NCBI RefSeq assembly: GCF_019083995.1 | Contig: NZ_JAHRCU010000022.1 | Location: 18,246 to 82,245, forward strand | Reading direction: 5' to 3' | From: Roseococcus sp. SDR | GTDB taxonomy: Bacteria > Pseudomonadota > Alphaproteobacteria > Acetobacterales > Acetobacteraceae | Length of the DNA stretch: 64,000 nucleotides | The notes under the pieces: generated by a model | The model's database searches: none | Told to the model about the DNA's origin: nothing | What the model saw: the letters and a program-made list of their open reading frames with translations, nothing else | In this document: positions 1-9,047 of the stretch, one piece after another | Position numbering within the stretch: position 1 is the first letter of the stretch | Layout: each line of letters opens with the position of its first letter | Made by a program: the position numbers and the translations under genes

Positions 1-410
1 AGCTTGCCGGCCTCGAGCTTGAACTGATGCGGCAGCGCGCCCTCGGTCATCGAGGGGAAGTCCTCGACGGGCAGGACGGGCAGGCTGGTGCTGAAGCGGC
101 CGGCGCGCAGCGTCAGCGGCGCATCGCCGCCCTTGTGGTCGAGTTCGACGGTGGCGCCATCCGGCAGCTTGCGGACGATTTCATAGAGCGTCGCGGCCGG
201 GGCGGTGGTGCGGCCAGGTCGGGCCACCTGCACGCCGGGCACTTCCTCGACGATGGCGATTTCCATGTCGGTCGCGGTCAGGCGCAGCGCGCCGTCTTTC
301 GCGTCGAGCAGGATATTGGCCAGGATGGGGATGGTGTTGCGGCGCTCGACCACGGATTGCGTGTGGCCGAGGGCCTTGAGCAGGATGGCGCGCTCAACGC
401 TGAACTTCAT
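1..410 (-). CDS. dnaN: DNA polymerase III sliding clamp beta subunit, N-terminal part (runs off the window)
   Basis: The reverse strand from 410 reads MKFSVERAILLKALGHTQSV and continues through RRNTIPILANILLDA and TATDMEIAIVEEVPG, the first domain of the beta clamp. About 136 residues are present; the rest lies to the left of the window. The ring-shaped dimer encircles DNA and tethers polymerase III during replication. The ATG at 410 gives the family's usual N-terminus. It lies on the same strand as dnaA, about 970 bp downstream of it, with a plus-strand gene between, so the two are not one simple operon here. Identification is secure. Confidence 0.96.
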   Translation of the reverse strand, partial: MKFSVERAILLKALGHTQSVVERRNTIPILANILLDAKDGALRLTATDMEIAIVEEVPGVQVARPGRTTAPAATLYEIVRKLPDGATVELDHKGGDAPLTLRAGRFSTSLPVLPVEDFPSMTEGALPHQFKLEAGK

Positions 411-667
411 CTGCCGGTCCCTTGTATCCTGCGGATTCGCTGCCTCGCGGCACGTTTGCTGTAGCATTGCGGCGCGGTGGGGCAAAGCTGGCTTGTACGG
501 GGGCGCTGCCCTCCCGTACCTCCCCGCTGCGAAATGCCGCTTCGGCAACGGGCTTTCCGAGGGAAATCAACCCCCAAAACAGGATCCCGGACTGTATGGG
601 CAGGGGGCCACCACCCCGACCTTACGAGACCGATGACCGGACCGATACATCGGGATAGGCTCCCGCA

Positions 668-1327
668 ATGTCTCGCCAATCGGCCGCTCCGCCAGAAATG
701 CTTGCCGTTGTGGTCATCGCCCTGATCGTCCTGGGCATTTGGGCTGGGATCAGGATAGGACGGATCCGGTTCAGCTGGCGGGGCATGACATGGCGCAAGC
801 GAGGCCCCTCACGCGGGAGCTACGGCCTGGGTTCGAGACGCTGGGGCAACGGCGAATGGTCAGCCAAGGCGGAACGTTTTCCGCCGAACAGGCTGGACGC
901 CGCTGACCAGTTACGCGTTGTCATGACCGCGGAATACACCGCGCAGTCGCTGCTGAACGGAAGCGAAGCACGGGTGCTGAAGGAACTTGAGCGGTTCGTT
1001 GGTGACTGCGATCCGCGCTGGAGAGTGATGGCGCAGGTCTCCCTTGGTGAAATCCTGACCAGCCCGGACCCGGCAGCCTATGCCGCCGTCAACTCCAAAC
1101 GGGTGGATCTTCTGCTCGTGGACGGCGACTACGTGCCTCGCCATGCCATCGAATATCAGGGATCGGGACACCACCAGGGATCGGCAGCCGCGCGAGACGC
1201 CGTGAAGAAGGAGGCGCTACGCCGCGCCGGAATTGGCTATCATGAGGTCATCGCCGGACAGACCACACCGGCAGAGCTGCGTCGGCTGGTCGAGCGTCTC
1301 GTTCCGAAGCCGACTTCGGGACAGTAG
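668..1327 (+). CDS. DUF2726 domain protein with N-terminal membrane anchor
   Basis: 219 residues. Residues 11-28 form one hydrophobic helix, followed by a basic stretch, so the protein is probably anchored with its C-terminal domain in the cytoplasm. Residues about 98-200 resemble DUF2726, a restriction-endonuclease-like fold: a conserved start (EARVLKELERFVGD), then VDLLLVDGDYVPRHAIEYQG, then the helix with KKEALRRAGIGYHEV. In this family the D...E...K pattern suggests a nuclease-type active site, but the substrate is unknown. It lies on the opposite strand between dnaN and dnaA. The family assignment is by motif memory; the function is not known. Confidence 0.75.
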   Translation: MSRQSAAPPEMLAVVVIALIVLGIWAGIRIGRIRFSWRGMTWRKRGPSRGSYGLGSRRWGNGEWSAKAERFPPNRLDAADQLRVVMTAEYTAQSLLNGSEARVLKELERFVGDCDPRWRVMAQVSLGEILTSPDPAAYAAVNSKRVDLLLVDGDYVPRHAIEYQGSGHHQGSAAARDAVKKEALRRAGIGYHEVIAGQTTPAELRRLVERLVPKPTSGQ

Positions 1328-1375
1328 AGCGCACCGCGGTATCGCGTCCTGCCTGTGCCGTAGAGGCACAGCCCC

Positions 1376-2797
1376 TCACATCTCCAGCATCTTCCTGAGC
1401 AAGGTCACGTCCTCGGCGAAGGCCGGGTCCTCCGCCATCAGCTCCGTGATCTTGTTCACCGCGTGCAGCACGGTGGTGTGATCGCGGTTGCCGAAGCGCC
1501 GGCCGATCTCGGGCAGCGAGCGGGAGGTGAGCTGCTTGGCCAGGTACATCGCCACCTGGCGCGGCCGCGCGACGGCACGGGAGCGGCGGGCCGAGGCCAT
1601 CTCGGTCAGGCGGATGTTGTAGTGCTCGGCCACCTTGCGCTGGATGTCGTCGATCGAGAGGCGCTTGTCATGCGCGCGCAGGATGTCGGAGAGCACCTCG
1701 GGCACGGATTCCAGCGTCACCGGCCGCCCGAAGAGCTTGGCGTGGGCGACGACGCGGTTCAGCGCGCCCTCGAGGTCCCGCACGTTGGAGGCGATCTTGC
1801 GGGCCAGCAGCTCCTGCACGCGGGGCGGGACTTCCACGCCGGCAAGGCTCGCCTTGGACTGCAGGATGGAGAGGCGCAGCTCATAGGTCGTCGCGTGCAG
1901 ATCGGCCACGATGCCACCCGAGAGGCGCGTGCGCAGGCGGTCCTCGATGCCGGAAAGGTCGTTCGGCGCCTTGTCGGCCGAGATGATGATCTGCTTGCCG
2001 GCGTCGATCAGCGCGTTGAAGGTGTGGAAGAACTCCTCCTGCGTGTTGTCCTTGCCGATCAGGAACTGCAGGTCGTCCACCATCAGCACATGGACGGAGC
2101 GCAGCTGCGTCTTGAACTCCATGGTGTTGTGGCTGCGGAGTGCCGCGATGAAGCGGTACATGAACTTCTCGGCCGACATGTAGGCGACGGAGAGGTTCGG
2201 ATCGCGCTCGCGCAGCGACCACGCGATGGCGTGCATCAGATGCGTCTTGCCCAGGCCCACGCCGCCATAGAGGAAGAGCGGGTTGAAGCCGGCCTGGGCG
2301 GGCTTCTCGGCCACGCGGCGGGCGCAAGCGTGCGCGAATTCATTGGGCTTGCCGACGACGAAGCTGTCGAAGGTGAAGCGGGGGTCGAGCGGCACGAGCC
2401 AGTCGTTCCGGACGGGCTCGGCTGGGGCGGCGGCGATGGTTGGCGCCAGGCTCTCGGCCAGCGGCGAAGCCTCGGCGACTTCCTGCTCGATCGCGGGCTT
2501 CTCGGCGCGGGAGGCCGCCTGCACGCGCAGCTCGACCAGGCGGATTCCGGGCATCTCAGCCTGGCAGAGCAGGCGCAGGCGATCGCCGTAATGGTCCCGC
2601 ACCCAGTCCCGCAGGAAGCGGGTGGGAAGATGGATGAGGACGGCTTCACCCTCGACCCCGGCCAGGCTCATCTGTCGCAGCCAGTTGCGGTACTCGACGT
2701 CACCCACCTCCTGGCGGAGGCGTGTGCGGACGCGGGCCCAGCAGGCGGCGATCTTTCCGGCATTGGGCGGGGGGGTGTCGCCCATTTCCTGATCCAT
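1376..2797 (-). CDS. dnaA: Chromosomal replication initiator protein DnaA
   Basis: 473 residues with all four DnaA domains. Domain I is at about 15-95 and a variable linker at about 96-130. The AAA+ domain carries Walker A GGVGLGKTH (178-186), Walker B VLMVDDLQFL (237-246) and the arginine-finger region RLRTRLSGG (287-295). Domain IV carries the DNA-binding signature RDHTTVLHA (438-446). The protein binds DnaA boxes at the origin as an ATP complex, opens DNA and loads the helicase. The upstream leader of 327 bp separates it from rpsT. Length and motifs are normal for alphaproteobacteria. Confidence 0.98.
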   Translation of the reverse strand: MDQEMGDTPPPNAGKIAACWARVRTRLRQEVGDVEYRNWLRQMSLAGVEGEAVLIHLPTRFLRDWVRDHYGDRLRLLCQAEMPGIRLVELRVQAASRAEKPAIEQEVAEASPLAESLAPTIAAAPAEPVRNDWLVPLDPRFTFDSFVVGKPNEFAHACARRVAEKPAQAGFNPLFLYGGVGLGKTHLMHAIAWSLRERDPNLSVAYMSAEKFMYRFIAALRSHNTMEFKTQLRSVHVLMVDDLQFLIGKDNTQEEFFHTFNALIDAGKQIIISADKAPNDLSGIEDRLRTRLSGGIVADLHATTYELRLSILQSKASLAGVEVPPRVQELLARKIASNVRDLEGALNRVVAHAKLFGRPVTLESVPEVLSDILRAHDKRLSIDDIQRKVAEHYNIRLTEMASARRSRAVARPRQVAMYLAKQLTSRSLPEIGRRFGNRDHTTVLHAVNKITELMAEDPAFAEDVTLLRKMLEM

Positions 2798-3124
2798 CCC
2801 TGTCCTCAGTCTCTCAACGCGTTCCTCGGGGGAGGCCGCATATTGGTTGCTCGTTTTTGAGGGCGGGGCCGCCCGGTACTCGACTCTCGAAAACCCAACA
2901 CCAGCCCGGCCGCCACGCTGCCTGAGCGTCGCGACAAGGGTTAAACGTTACCGCAAGTTTCAGCCGGGCTTGAAGCCGTTCAGGCGCGGTTTAAGAAAAA
3001 CACGCCAAGTGTGACAAACAAGTCGCTATGCGATGACGTCCAACCACAAGAAAAAGCTCCGCCATGGGAAGAATAACCTTCCCTCGGCAGAGCCGTTCCA
3101 ATTATCGGTGGAGTATAAGCGCGA
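2798..3124. other. Intergenic region between dnaA and rpsT; no recognisable oriC
   Basis: This 327-bp stretch is the dnaA leader. It is somewhat richer in A and T than its surroundings around 2940-3110. I searched both strands by eye for TTATNCACA-type DnaA boxes and found none, so there is no support for an origin here. A possible promoter reading towards dnaA is listed separately. The remainder holds nothing I can name. Confidence 0.6.
2989..3017 (-). promoter_or_regulatory. Possible sigma70-type promoter for dnaA
   Basis: On the minus strand TTGTCA (3017-3012) is followed after 17 bp by TTAAAC (2994-2989), a fair -35/-10 pair with ideal spacing, about 190 bp upstream of the dnaA start. 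This is a by-eye match with no transcription data; other weak matches exist in the same leader. Confidence 0.35.
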
Positions 3125-3400
3125 TCAGGCCGAGGCGGCGTTCAGCGCCTTGATGCGGGCCGAGAGGCGCGACATCTTGCGGGCGACCGTGTTGCGGTGG
3201 AGGACGCCCTTGGTCACGGCCGTCTGCATTTCGGGCTGGGCGGACTTGAACGCCTCGGCCGCCTGCGCCTTGTCGCCACCGGCGATCGCCAGCTCGACCT
3301 TGCGCAGGAAGGTGCGCACGCGCGAACGGTGCATGCGGTTGCGCTCGGTGCGCTTCTCGGTCTGGCGGATGCGCTTGCGCGCGGAAGCATTGTTGGCCAT
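3125..3400 (-). CDS. rpsT: 30S ribosomal protein S20
   Basis: 91 residues beginning [20 protein letters not shown], typical of S20, which binds 16S rRNA in the small subunit. It is a basic helical protein with conserved [11 protein letters not shown] and [14 protein letters not shown] segments. The length is normal. The position directly upstream of dnaA on the same strand is conserved in many alphaproteobacteria. A 120-bp leader separates it from the end of the enoyl-CoA hydratase gene. Confidence 0.97.
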   Translation of the reverse strand: MANNASARKRIRQTEKRTERNRMHRSRVRTFLRKVELAIAGGDKAQAAEAFKSAQPEMQTAVTKGVLHRNTVARKMSRLSARIKALNAASA

Positions 3401-3520
3401 GGGCGGTGTGGTGCGATCGCTGCTGGGGTGAATGACTGTAGGACGGAAGAGGCCGCCCGGGGAAGCGAGGGTCTAAGCCCGCGCTCCCTCATCGTCAAGA
3501 CAGGAAGTGGGCGCGCGGCC

Positions 3521-4297
<777 letters not shown>

Positions 4298-4331
4298 GGC
4301 GTCCTCGTGTTTGGCGGCCGGAGCGGGCCGA

Positions 4332-5228
4332 TCAGCGTTGATGTTTCGGGCAATAGAAGGTGGATCGGCCCGACTGCACAAGCCGGGTGATCCCAGCGCA
4401 GCCGGGCGGGCCGGGACAGCGGGCGCAGGGCTGGCCGGCACGATCATAGACGTCGAAGCGCTCCTGGAAGACGCCCAGCTCGCCATCCGCCCGCACATAG
4501 TCCCGCAGGCTGGAGCCGCCCGCCGCGATGGCCTCTGTCAGCACGGAGGTGATGGCGGGCACCAGACGCTCGGCCCGGGCACCCGGGATGGTCGCGGCCA
4601 GCCGGCGGGGCGAGATGCCGGCGCGGTAGAGCGCCTCGCTCACATAGATGTTGCCGAGGCCGGCCACGACCTTCTGGTCGAGCAACGCGGCCTTGATGGG
4701 GGTGATCTTGCCGGAGAGCGCGGCCTCCAGCACCTCCACGGTGAAGCCAGGCTCCAGGGGCTCGGGGCCCAGGCCGGCGAGGAGCTTGTGGCTGTCCTCC
4801 GCCTCCCGGGCGATCAGGTCCACGCAGCCGAAGCGGCGGGGGTCCACGAAACCCACGCGCCAGCCGCCCTCGGTCTCCATCACCAGGTGCTCATGCGCCT
4901 CGGGCGGCTGGTTGTGGCCGCGGGCGTCGCTGGCCAGGCCCTGGGGCGCCATGCGCGGGACGAAGGCGGCGTCGCGATGGCGGGCCACCATCCGGCCTGA
5001 CATGCCGAGATGGATCAGCACGCTCTCCCGGCCATCGAGGCGCATCAGCATGTATTTGCCGCGCCGCCGGAAGCCCGCCACGCGCGCCCCGGCAAGCGTG
5101 GTGGCGAGGCCGGCGGGGAAGGGCCAGCGCAGGCCGGCGCGGCGCGTCTCGGCATGGCGGATCACCTGGCCGTCCAGCACGGAAGCGAGGCCCCGCATCA
5201 CGGTCTCGACCTCGGGCAATTCGGGGAT
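4332..5228 (-). CDS. mutM: Bifunctional DNA-formamidopyrimidine glycosylase / AP lyase, probable ATC start codon
   Basis: The enzyme excises oxidised purines such as 8-oxoguanine and nicks the abasic site. The family begins M-P-E-L-P-E-V-E-T, and the Pro after Met is the catalytic nucleophile. Here the codons for PELPEVET are preceded by ATC (5228-5226), not ATG. An AGGAGG lies 5 nt before that ATC, ideal for initiation there. The next usual start, TTG at 5219, lies 14 nt from AGGAGG and would delete three conserved residues, although it would still put P-E at positions 2-3. The C-terminus has a zinc finger (CARC ... FYCPKH) with His in place of the usual last Cys. From ATC the length is 298 residues. 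Enzyme identity is secure; the start is inferred. Confidence 0.93.
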   Translation of the reverse strand: MPELPEVETVMRGLASVLDGQVIRHAETRRAGLRWPFPAGLATTLAGARVAGFRRRGKYMLMRLDGRESVLIHLGMSGRMVARHRDAAFVPRMAPQGLASDARGHNQPPEAHEHLVMETEGGWRVGFVDPRRFGCVDLIAREAEDSHKLLAGLGPEPLEPGFTVEVLEAALSGKITPIKAALLDQKVVAGLGNIYVSEALYRAGISPRRLAATIPGARAERLVPAITSVLTEAIAAGGSSLRDYVRADGELGVFQERFDVYDRAGQPCARCPGPPGCAGITRLVQSGRSTFYCPKHQR

Positions 5229-5233
5229 GGCCG

Positions 5234-5239
5234 CCTCCT
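5234..5239 (-). promoter_or_regulatory. Ribosome binding site that argues for an ATC start in mutM
   Basis: AGGAGG on the minus strand, complementary to the 16S rRNA tail, ends 5 nt before ATC 5228-5226 and 14 nt before TTG 5219. Spacing favours the ATC, which also gives the exact family N-terminus. Confidence 0.7.
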
Positions 5240-5293
5240 CTTTCTGGCCTCCCCCGCATGGCAGATTCGCCCGGGGGCCGCTATACCCGCCCG

Positions 5294-6043
5294 ATGACCG
5301 AGACCCCCGAGACCACCGCCGATTTCGGCTTCCGCACCGTCGCCGCCGAGGAGAAGGCGGGCCTCGTGCGCGAGGTCTTCGACAGCGTGGCGCCCCGCTA
5401 CGACGTGATGAACGACCTGATGTCGCTCGGCCTGCACCGGGCCTGGAAGCGCATCTTCGTCAACGCCATCCAGCCCCGGCCGGGCGAGACGCTGCTCGAC
5501 CTCGCCGGCGGCACGGGGGACATCTCCTTCCTGGCGCTGGAGCGGGGTGCGGGGCGCGTCATCTGCTCGGACATCAATGCCGAGATGCTCTCGGTCGGCC
5601 AGTCGCGGGCGCTGAAGAAGGGGCTGGCGCGGGGCCTCTCCTTCCTCTGCGCCGATGCCGAGCGCATCCCGCTGCCGGATATGAGCGTCGAGAAGGTCAG
5701 CATGGCCTTCGGGCTGCGCAACTGCACCGACAAGGATGCGGTGCTGCGCGAGGTGCGGCGCGTGCTGCGCCCCGGCGGACGCTTCCACTGCCTGGAGTTT
5801 TCCCGGCTTGAGGTGGCCGCGCTGGCACCGCTCTATGACGCCTGGTCCTTCAAGGCGCTGCCCGCGATCGGCGGGCGCATCGCGCAGGATGCCGAGAGCT
5901 ACCGCTACCTCGCCGAGAGCATCCGCATGTTCCCCGACCAGGCGACGCTGGCCGGGATGATGACGGCGGCGGGGCTCGAGCGCGTGCAGCACCGCAATCT
6001 CTCGGGCGGCATCGTCGCCATTCACACGGGTTGGAGGCTGTAA
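5294..6043 (+). CDS. ubiE: Ubiquinone biosynthesis C-methyltransferase UbiE
   Basis: 249 residues (E. coli 251). It methylates the benzoquinol ring with S-adenosylmethionine during ubiquinone synthesis, and menaquinone synthesis where present. The SAM motif [11 protein letters not shown], the UbiE signatures [20 protein letters not shown] and MAFGLRNC, and the post-motif [15 protein letters not shown] are all present. The ATG at 5294 is chosen because the 12 codons upstream from 5258 look non-coding and lie in the 65-bp region shared with the divergent mutM. It is the first gene of a plus-strand housekeeping run; ubiB does not follow. Confidence 0.95.
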   Translation: MTETPETTADFGFRTVAAEEKAGLVREVFDSVAPRYDVMNDLMSLGLHRAWKRIFVNAIQPRPGETLLDLAGGTGDISFLALERGAGRVICSDINAEMLSVGQSRALKKGLARGLSFLCADAERIPLPDMSVEKVSMAFGLRNCTDKDAVLREVRRVLRPGGRFHCLEFSRLEVAALAPLYDAWSFKALPAIGGRIAQDAESYRYLAESIRMFPDQATLAGMMTAAGLERVQHRNLSGGIVAIHTGWRL

Positions 6044-6099
6044 CATCATGGCGCCGATTCACGTCTCCGGGCTGCGCCCTTCAACGATCGGAGCCTGAC

Positions 6100-6528
6100 A
6101 TGCCCCAAAAAGACCTCCAGGCTCGCATCGAGGCGAGCTTCGCGCAGCAGGGGCTGATGCGTGTGATCGAGGCGCGCATCGCCGAGGTCTCGCCCGGCCG
6201 CTGCGTGATCGAAGCGCCCTTCCGCAAGACGATGACGCAGCAGCAGGGTTTTCTCCACGCGGGCGTCCTCACCACCCTCGCCGACAATGCCTGCGGCTAC
6301 GCGACCCTCTCCCTGCTGCCGCCGGGGCAGGAGGTGCTGACGGCGGAGTTGAAGGTCAACTTCCTGCGCCCCGCACGCGGCGTGCTCGCCATCGCCCGCG
6401 CCGAGGTTCTGAAGCTCGGCCGCACGCTCACCGTGGCCCGCGCCGAAGTCTGGATGCGCGGCGAGGATGGGGCGGAAAGCCTCTGCGCCGCGATGCAGGC
6501 GACGCTGGTTCCCTCGCTGACCGGCTGA
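6100..6528 (+). CDS. PaaI-family hotdog thioesterase
   Basis: 142 residues from ATG 6100. The hotdog-fold signature QQQGFLHAGVLTTLADNACG (catalytic segment HAGVLTTLAD) and a following LKVNFLRPARG strand match the PaaI / acyl-CoA thioesterase group, which hydrolyses acyl- or aryl-CoA esters. The substrate cannot be told from sequence. Its stop overlaps the aroE start by 1 nt (TGATG), so it is translationally coupled to aroE. Many alphaproteobacteria have maf at the equivalent position before aroE-coaE-dnaQ; here the thioesterase is present instead. Confidence 0.85.
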   Translation: MPQKDLQARIEASFAQQGLMRVIEARIAEVSPGRCVIEAPFRKTMTQQQGFLHAGVLTTLADNACGYATLSLLPPGQEVLTAELKVNFLRPARGVLAIARAEVLKLGRTLTVARAEVWMRGEDGAESLCAAMQATLVPSLTG

Positions 6529-7349
6529 TGCTGACCGGCAAGGCCCTGCTGGCGGGGGTGGCGGGCTGGCCCGTCTCCCATTCGCGCTCGCCCTTGCTGC
6601 ATGGCACCTGGATCGCGCGGCATGGGCTGGATGCGGCCTATGTGCCCCTGCCCATCGCGCCCGAGAATTTTCCGACCGCCGTGCGGGGCCTGATGGCGGC
6701 CGGGTTTCGCGGCATGAACGTCACCATTCCGCACAAGGAGGCCGCCTTCGCGGTCTGCGACGAGGTGCTGCCGCGCGCGCATCGCGCGGGCGCGGTGAAC
6801 ACGCTGGTCTTCCGCGACGGACGGATCATCGGTGATTGCACGGATGGCTTCGGCTTCCTGGCCTCCCTGCCCGGCTATGACCCCAGGCGCGGCCCGGCGG
6901 TGATCCTGGGCGCGGGCGGTGCCGCGCGTGCCATCGCCGCCGCGCTGCTCGATGCGGGCTGCCCGCATCTGACGCTGGTGAACCGCACGCCGGAGCGCGC
7001 CCTGGCGCTGGCGCAGGCCCTCGGCGGGCCGGTGCATGTCAGCGCCACGCCGCCGCTGGAAGGTGCGGCGCTGCTGGTGAACGGCACGAGCCTCGGCATG
7101 GCCGGCCAGCCGCCACTGGAGCTGGACCTCTCCCCCCTGCCCGCGCATGCGACGGTGGCGGACATCGTCTATGTGCCGCTGGAGACGAAGCTGCTCGCCG
7201 CCGCGCGCGCGCGCGGCCTGACCGGCGTGGACGGGTTGGGGATGCTGCTGCACCAGGCGCGACCGGGCTTCGAGGCCTGGTTCGGCGTGGCCCCCGTGGT
7301 GGACGAGGAGCTGCGCCGCATCGTGGCAGCGGACATTCCGCCGCGATGA
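6528..7349 (+). CDS. aroE: Shikimate dehydrogenase (NADP+)
   Basis: 273 residues. It reduces 3-dehydroshikimate to shikimate in aromatic amino-acid synthesis. Shikimate-binding SHSRSP (17-22), catalytic Lys70 in NVTIPHKE, Asp106 in DCTDGFGF and the NADP-binding glycine-rich loop GAGGAARAI followed by NRT are all present. It overlaps the thioesterase by 1 nt and is followed 10 nt later by coaE. The pathway's first enzyme, a class II DAHP synthase, is encoded elsewhere in this window at 22633. Confidence 0.95.
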   Translation: MLTGKALLAGVAGWPVSHSRSPLLHGTWIARHGLDAAYVPLPIAPENFPTAVRGLMAAGFRGMNVTIPHKEAAFAVCDEVLPRAHRAGAVNTLVFRDGRIIGDCTDGFGFLASLPGYDPRRGPAVILGAGGAARAIAAALLDAGCPHLTLVNRTPERALALAQALGGPVHVSATPPLEGAALLVNGTSLGMAGQPPLELDLSPLPAHATVADIVYVPLETKLLAAARARGLTGVDGLGMLLHQARPGFEAWFGVAPVVDEELRRIVAADIPPR

Positions 7350-7359
7350 AGATCCCATC

Positions 7360-7953
7360 ATGAAAGTTTGGGGCCTCACCGGCAGCATCGGCATGGGCAA
7401 GTCCACCGCCGCCCGGGCCTTCCAGCGCCTCCGCGTGCCGGTCTTCGACGCCGATGCGGCGGTGCATGCGCTGCAGGCCAAGGGCGGCCGCGCCGTGCGG
7501 CCCATCGCCCGCGCCTTCCCGGGCAGCGAGCGCGACGGTGCCACCGACCGTGAAGTCCTGCGCCGCGCCGTGCTCGGCCAGCCCGAGGCGCTGAAGCGGC
7601 TGGAGCGCATCATCCATCCGCTGGTGCGCGACGAGCAGGCGCGCTTCCTCAAGCGCTGGCGCGGGCGCGGCGCGCGGCTCGTCGTGCTCGACATCCCGCT
7701 GCTCTACGAGACGCGGCGGGACCTTCGGGAATTCGACAAGATCCTGGTCGTCTCGGCGCCCGCCGCCGTGCAGCGCCGCCGCGTGCTGCTGCGCCCCGGC
7801 ATGACCGAGGCGCGGTTGAACGCGATCCTCGCGCGCCAGATGCCCGATGCGGAGAAGCGCCGCCGCGCCGATAGGGTGATCCGCACCGGCCTCTCGCGAC
7901 ACCACGCGCAGGCCGCGGTGCGGCAGCTCGTTCGGGAGATGCGCGATGCGTGA
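7360..7953 (+). CDS. coaE: Dephospho-CoA kinase
   Basis: 197 residues. It phosphorylates the 3'-hydroxyl of dephospho-CoA, the last step of coenzyme A synthesis. P-loop GSIGMGKS is at 8-15, VFDADAAVH carries the conserved acceptor-site Asp, and the lid and HPLVRDEQ segments are present. It overlaps dnaQ by 8 nt. The aroE-coaE-dnaQ order is a widespread alphaproteobacterial arrangement. Confidence 0.95.
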   Translation: MKVWGLTGSIGMGKSTAARAFQRLRVPVFDADAAVHALQAKGGRAVRPIARAFPGSERDGATDREVLRRAVLGQPEALKRLERIIHPLVRDEQARFLKRWRGRGARLVVLDIPLLYETRRDLREFDKILVVSAPAAVQRRRVLLRPGMTEARLNAILARQMPDAEKRRRADRVIRTGLSRHHAQAAVRQLVREMRDA

Positions 7954-8623
7954 GATCGTCCTCGACACCGAGACCACCGGTTTCGAGCCACTCGAAGGCC
8001 ATCGCGTCATCGAGGTCGCGGCGATCGAGATCGTAAACCTCATGCCCACGGGCAAGGTGTTCCACACGCTGGTGGACCCGGAGCGCGACGTGCCGCCGGA
8101 AGCCACCCGCGTGCATGGCTTCACCCGCGCGGACCTCGAAGGAAAGCCGCGCTTCGCCGAGATCGCGGATGCGATGCTGGAGTTCCTGGCGGATTCCCCC
8201 ATCGTCGCGCACAACGCGCCCTTCGATTTCAAGCACCTGGATGCGGAGCTGTTCCGCGCCAAGCGGCCGACGCTTGATCCGAAGCGCATGGTGGACAGCC
8301 TGGCGCTGGCGCGCGTCGCCTTCCCCGGCGCGCAGAACAGCCTGGATGCGCTGTGCCGCCGCTACAACATCGATCTCTCGCAGCGCACGACGCACAACGC
8401 GCTGCTCGACGTGAAGCTGCTGGCCGAGGTCTATCTGGAGCTGAAGGGCGGGCGGCAGCCTGGCCTCGTGCTGGGCGCGGCCCCCGTCGTGCAGACCATC
8501 CTGCGCGAGGCCGGCGCGCCGCGCACACCGCGCCCCATGCAGCCGACGGCCGAGCAGGAGGAGGCCTTCGAAGCCTTCCTCGGCAAGCTGAAGGAACCAC
8601 TCTGGAAGAAGCTGGAGCCGTAA
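7946..8623 (+). CDS. dnaQ: DNA polymerase III epsilon subunit (3'-5' proofreading exonuclease)
   Basis: 225 residues. It carries the DEDDh exonuclease motifs: DTE (7-9) in IVLDTETTGFEP, the Exo II segment HNAPFDFKHLD, and the Exo III His/Asp pair in THNALLDVKLLAEVY. The C-terminal tail after about residue 180 is the usual region contacting the alpha subunit. It starts within the end of coaE (8-nt overlap), which suggests coupled translation. It removes misincorporated bases during replication. Confidence 0.95.
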   Translation: MREIVLDTETTGFEPLEGHRVIEVAAIEIVNLMPTGKVFHTLVDPERDVPPEATRVHGFTRADLEGKPRFAEIADAMLEFLADSPIVAHNAPFDFKHLDAELFRAKRPTLDPKRMVDSLALARVAFPGAQNSLDALCRRYNIDLSQRTTHNALLDVKLLAEVYLELKGGRQPGLVLGAAPVVQTILREAGAPRTPRPMQPTAEQEEAFEAFLGKLKEPLWKKLEP

Positions 8624-8638
8624 TCCGGGGAGAGAGCC

Positions 8639-9043
8639 GTGAGCGCCACCGAATACCCGCCCGTGCCCGGGCTGCTGAAGACGCCCTCCTATTCGCATGT
8701 CGCCGTCGCCTCGGGGGCCAGGACCATCTACCTCGCCGGGCAGGTCCCGGCCGATGCCGAGGGCAGGCTGGTGGGCGGCACGGACCTCGAGGCCCAGGCG
8801 ACGCAGGTGATGGAGAATATCGGCACGGCGCTGGCCGCGGCCGGCGCCAGCTTCGCCGATGTGGTGAAGATCACCACCTATGTCGTGGACTACAAGCCGG
8901 AACACCGCGCCCTCATCAGCGCGGTGCGCGCCAAATTCTTCGGCGACCGGGCCGCGCCGCCCGCGAGCACGCTGCTCGGCGTCGCGGCGCTGGCCTCACC
9001 GGATTGGCTCATCGAGATCGAGGCGGTCGCGGTCGTGGGATGA
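8639..9043 (+). CDS. RidA/YjgF-family protein
   Basis: 134 residues from a GTG at 8639, preceded by a purine-rich GGGGAGAGA. It has the RidA fold signatures (IYLAGQVPADAEG, TQVMENIGTALAAAGASFADVVK, TTYVVD, PPASTLLGVAALA). RidA proteins are small trimers that deaminate reactive enamine/imine intermediates; many paralogues have other or unknown substrates. The usual substrate-binding Arg before the C-terminus is not obvious here (PPASTLLG rather than P-x-R-x), so this may belong to a non-archetypal Rid subfamily. Convergent with the sugar transferase gene to its right. Confidence 0.83.
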   Translation: MSATEYPPVPGLLKTPSYSHVAVASGARTIYLAGQVPADAEGRLVGGTDLEAQATQVMENIGTALAAAGASFADVVKITTYVVDYKPEHRALISAVRAKFFGDRAAPPASTLLGVAALASPDWLIEIEAVAVVG

Positions 9044-9047
9044 GGCG

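Noticed and set aside
485..530. Inverted repeat GTACGGG/CCCGTAC as a terminator
   Set aside because: It has no T-run and lies upstream of dnaN rather than after a gene; left uncalled.
2798..3124. Possible origin of replication beside dnaA
   Set aside because: No DnaA boxes or AT-rich unwinding element could be found; TGTGACAAA near 3010 has too many mismatches.
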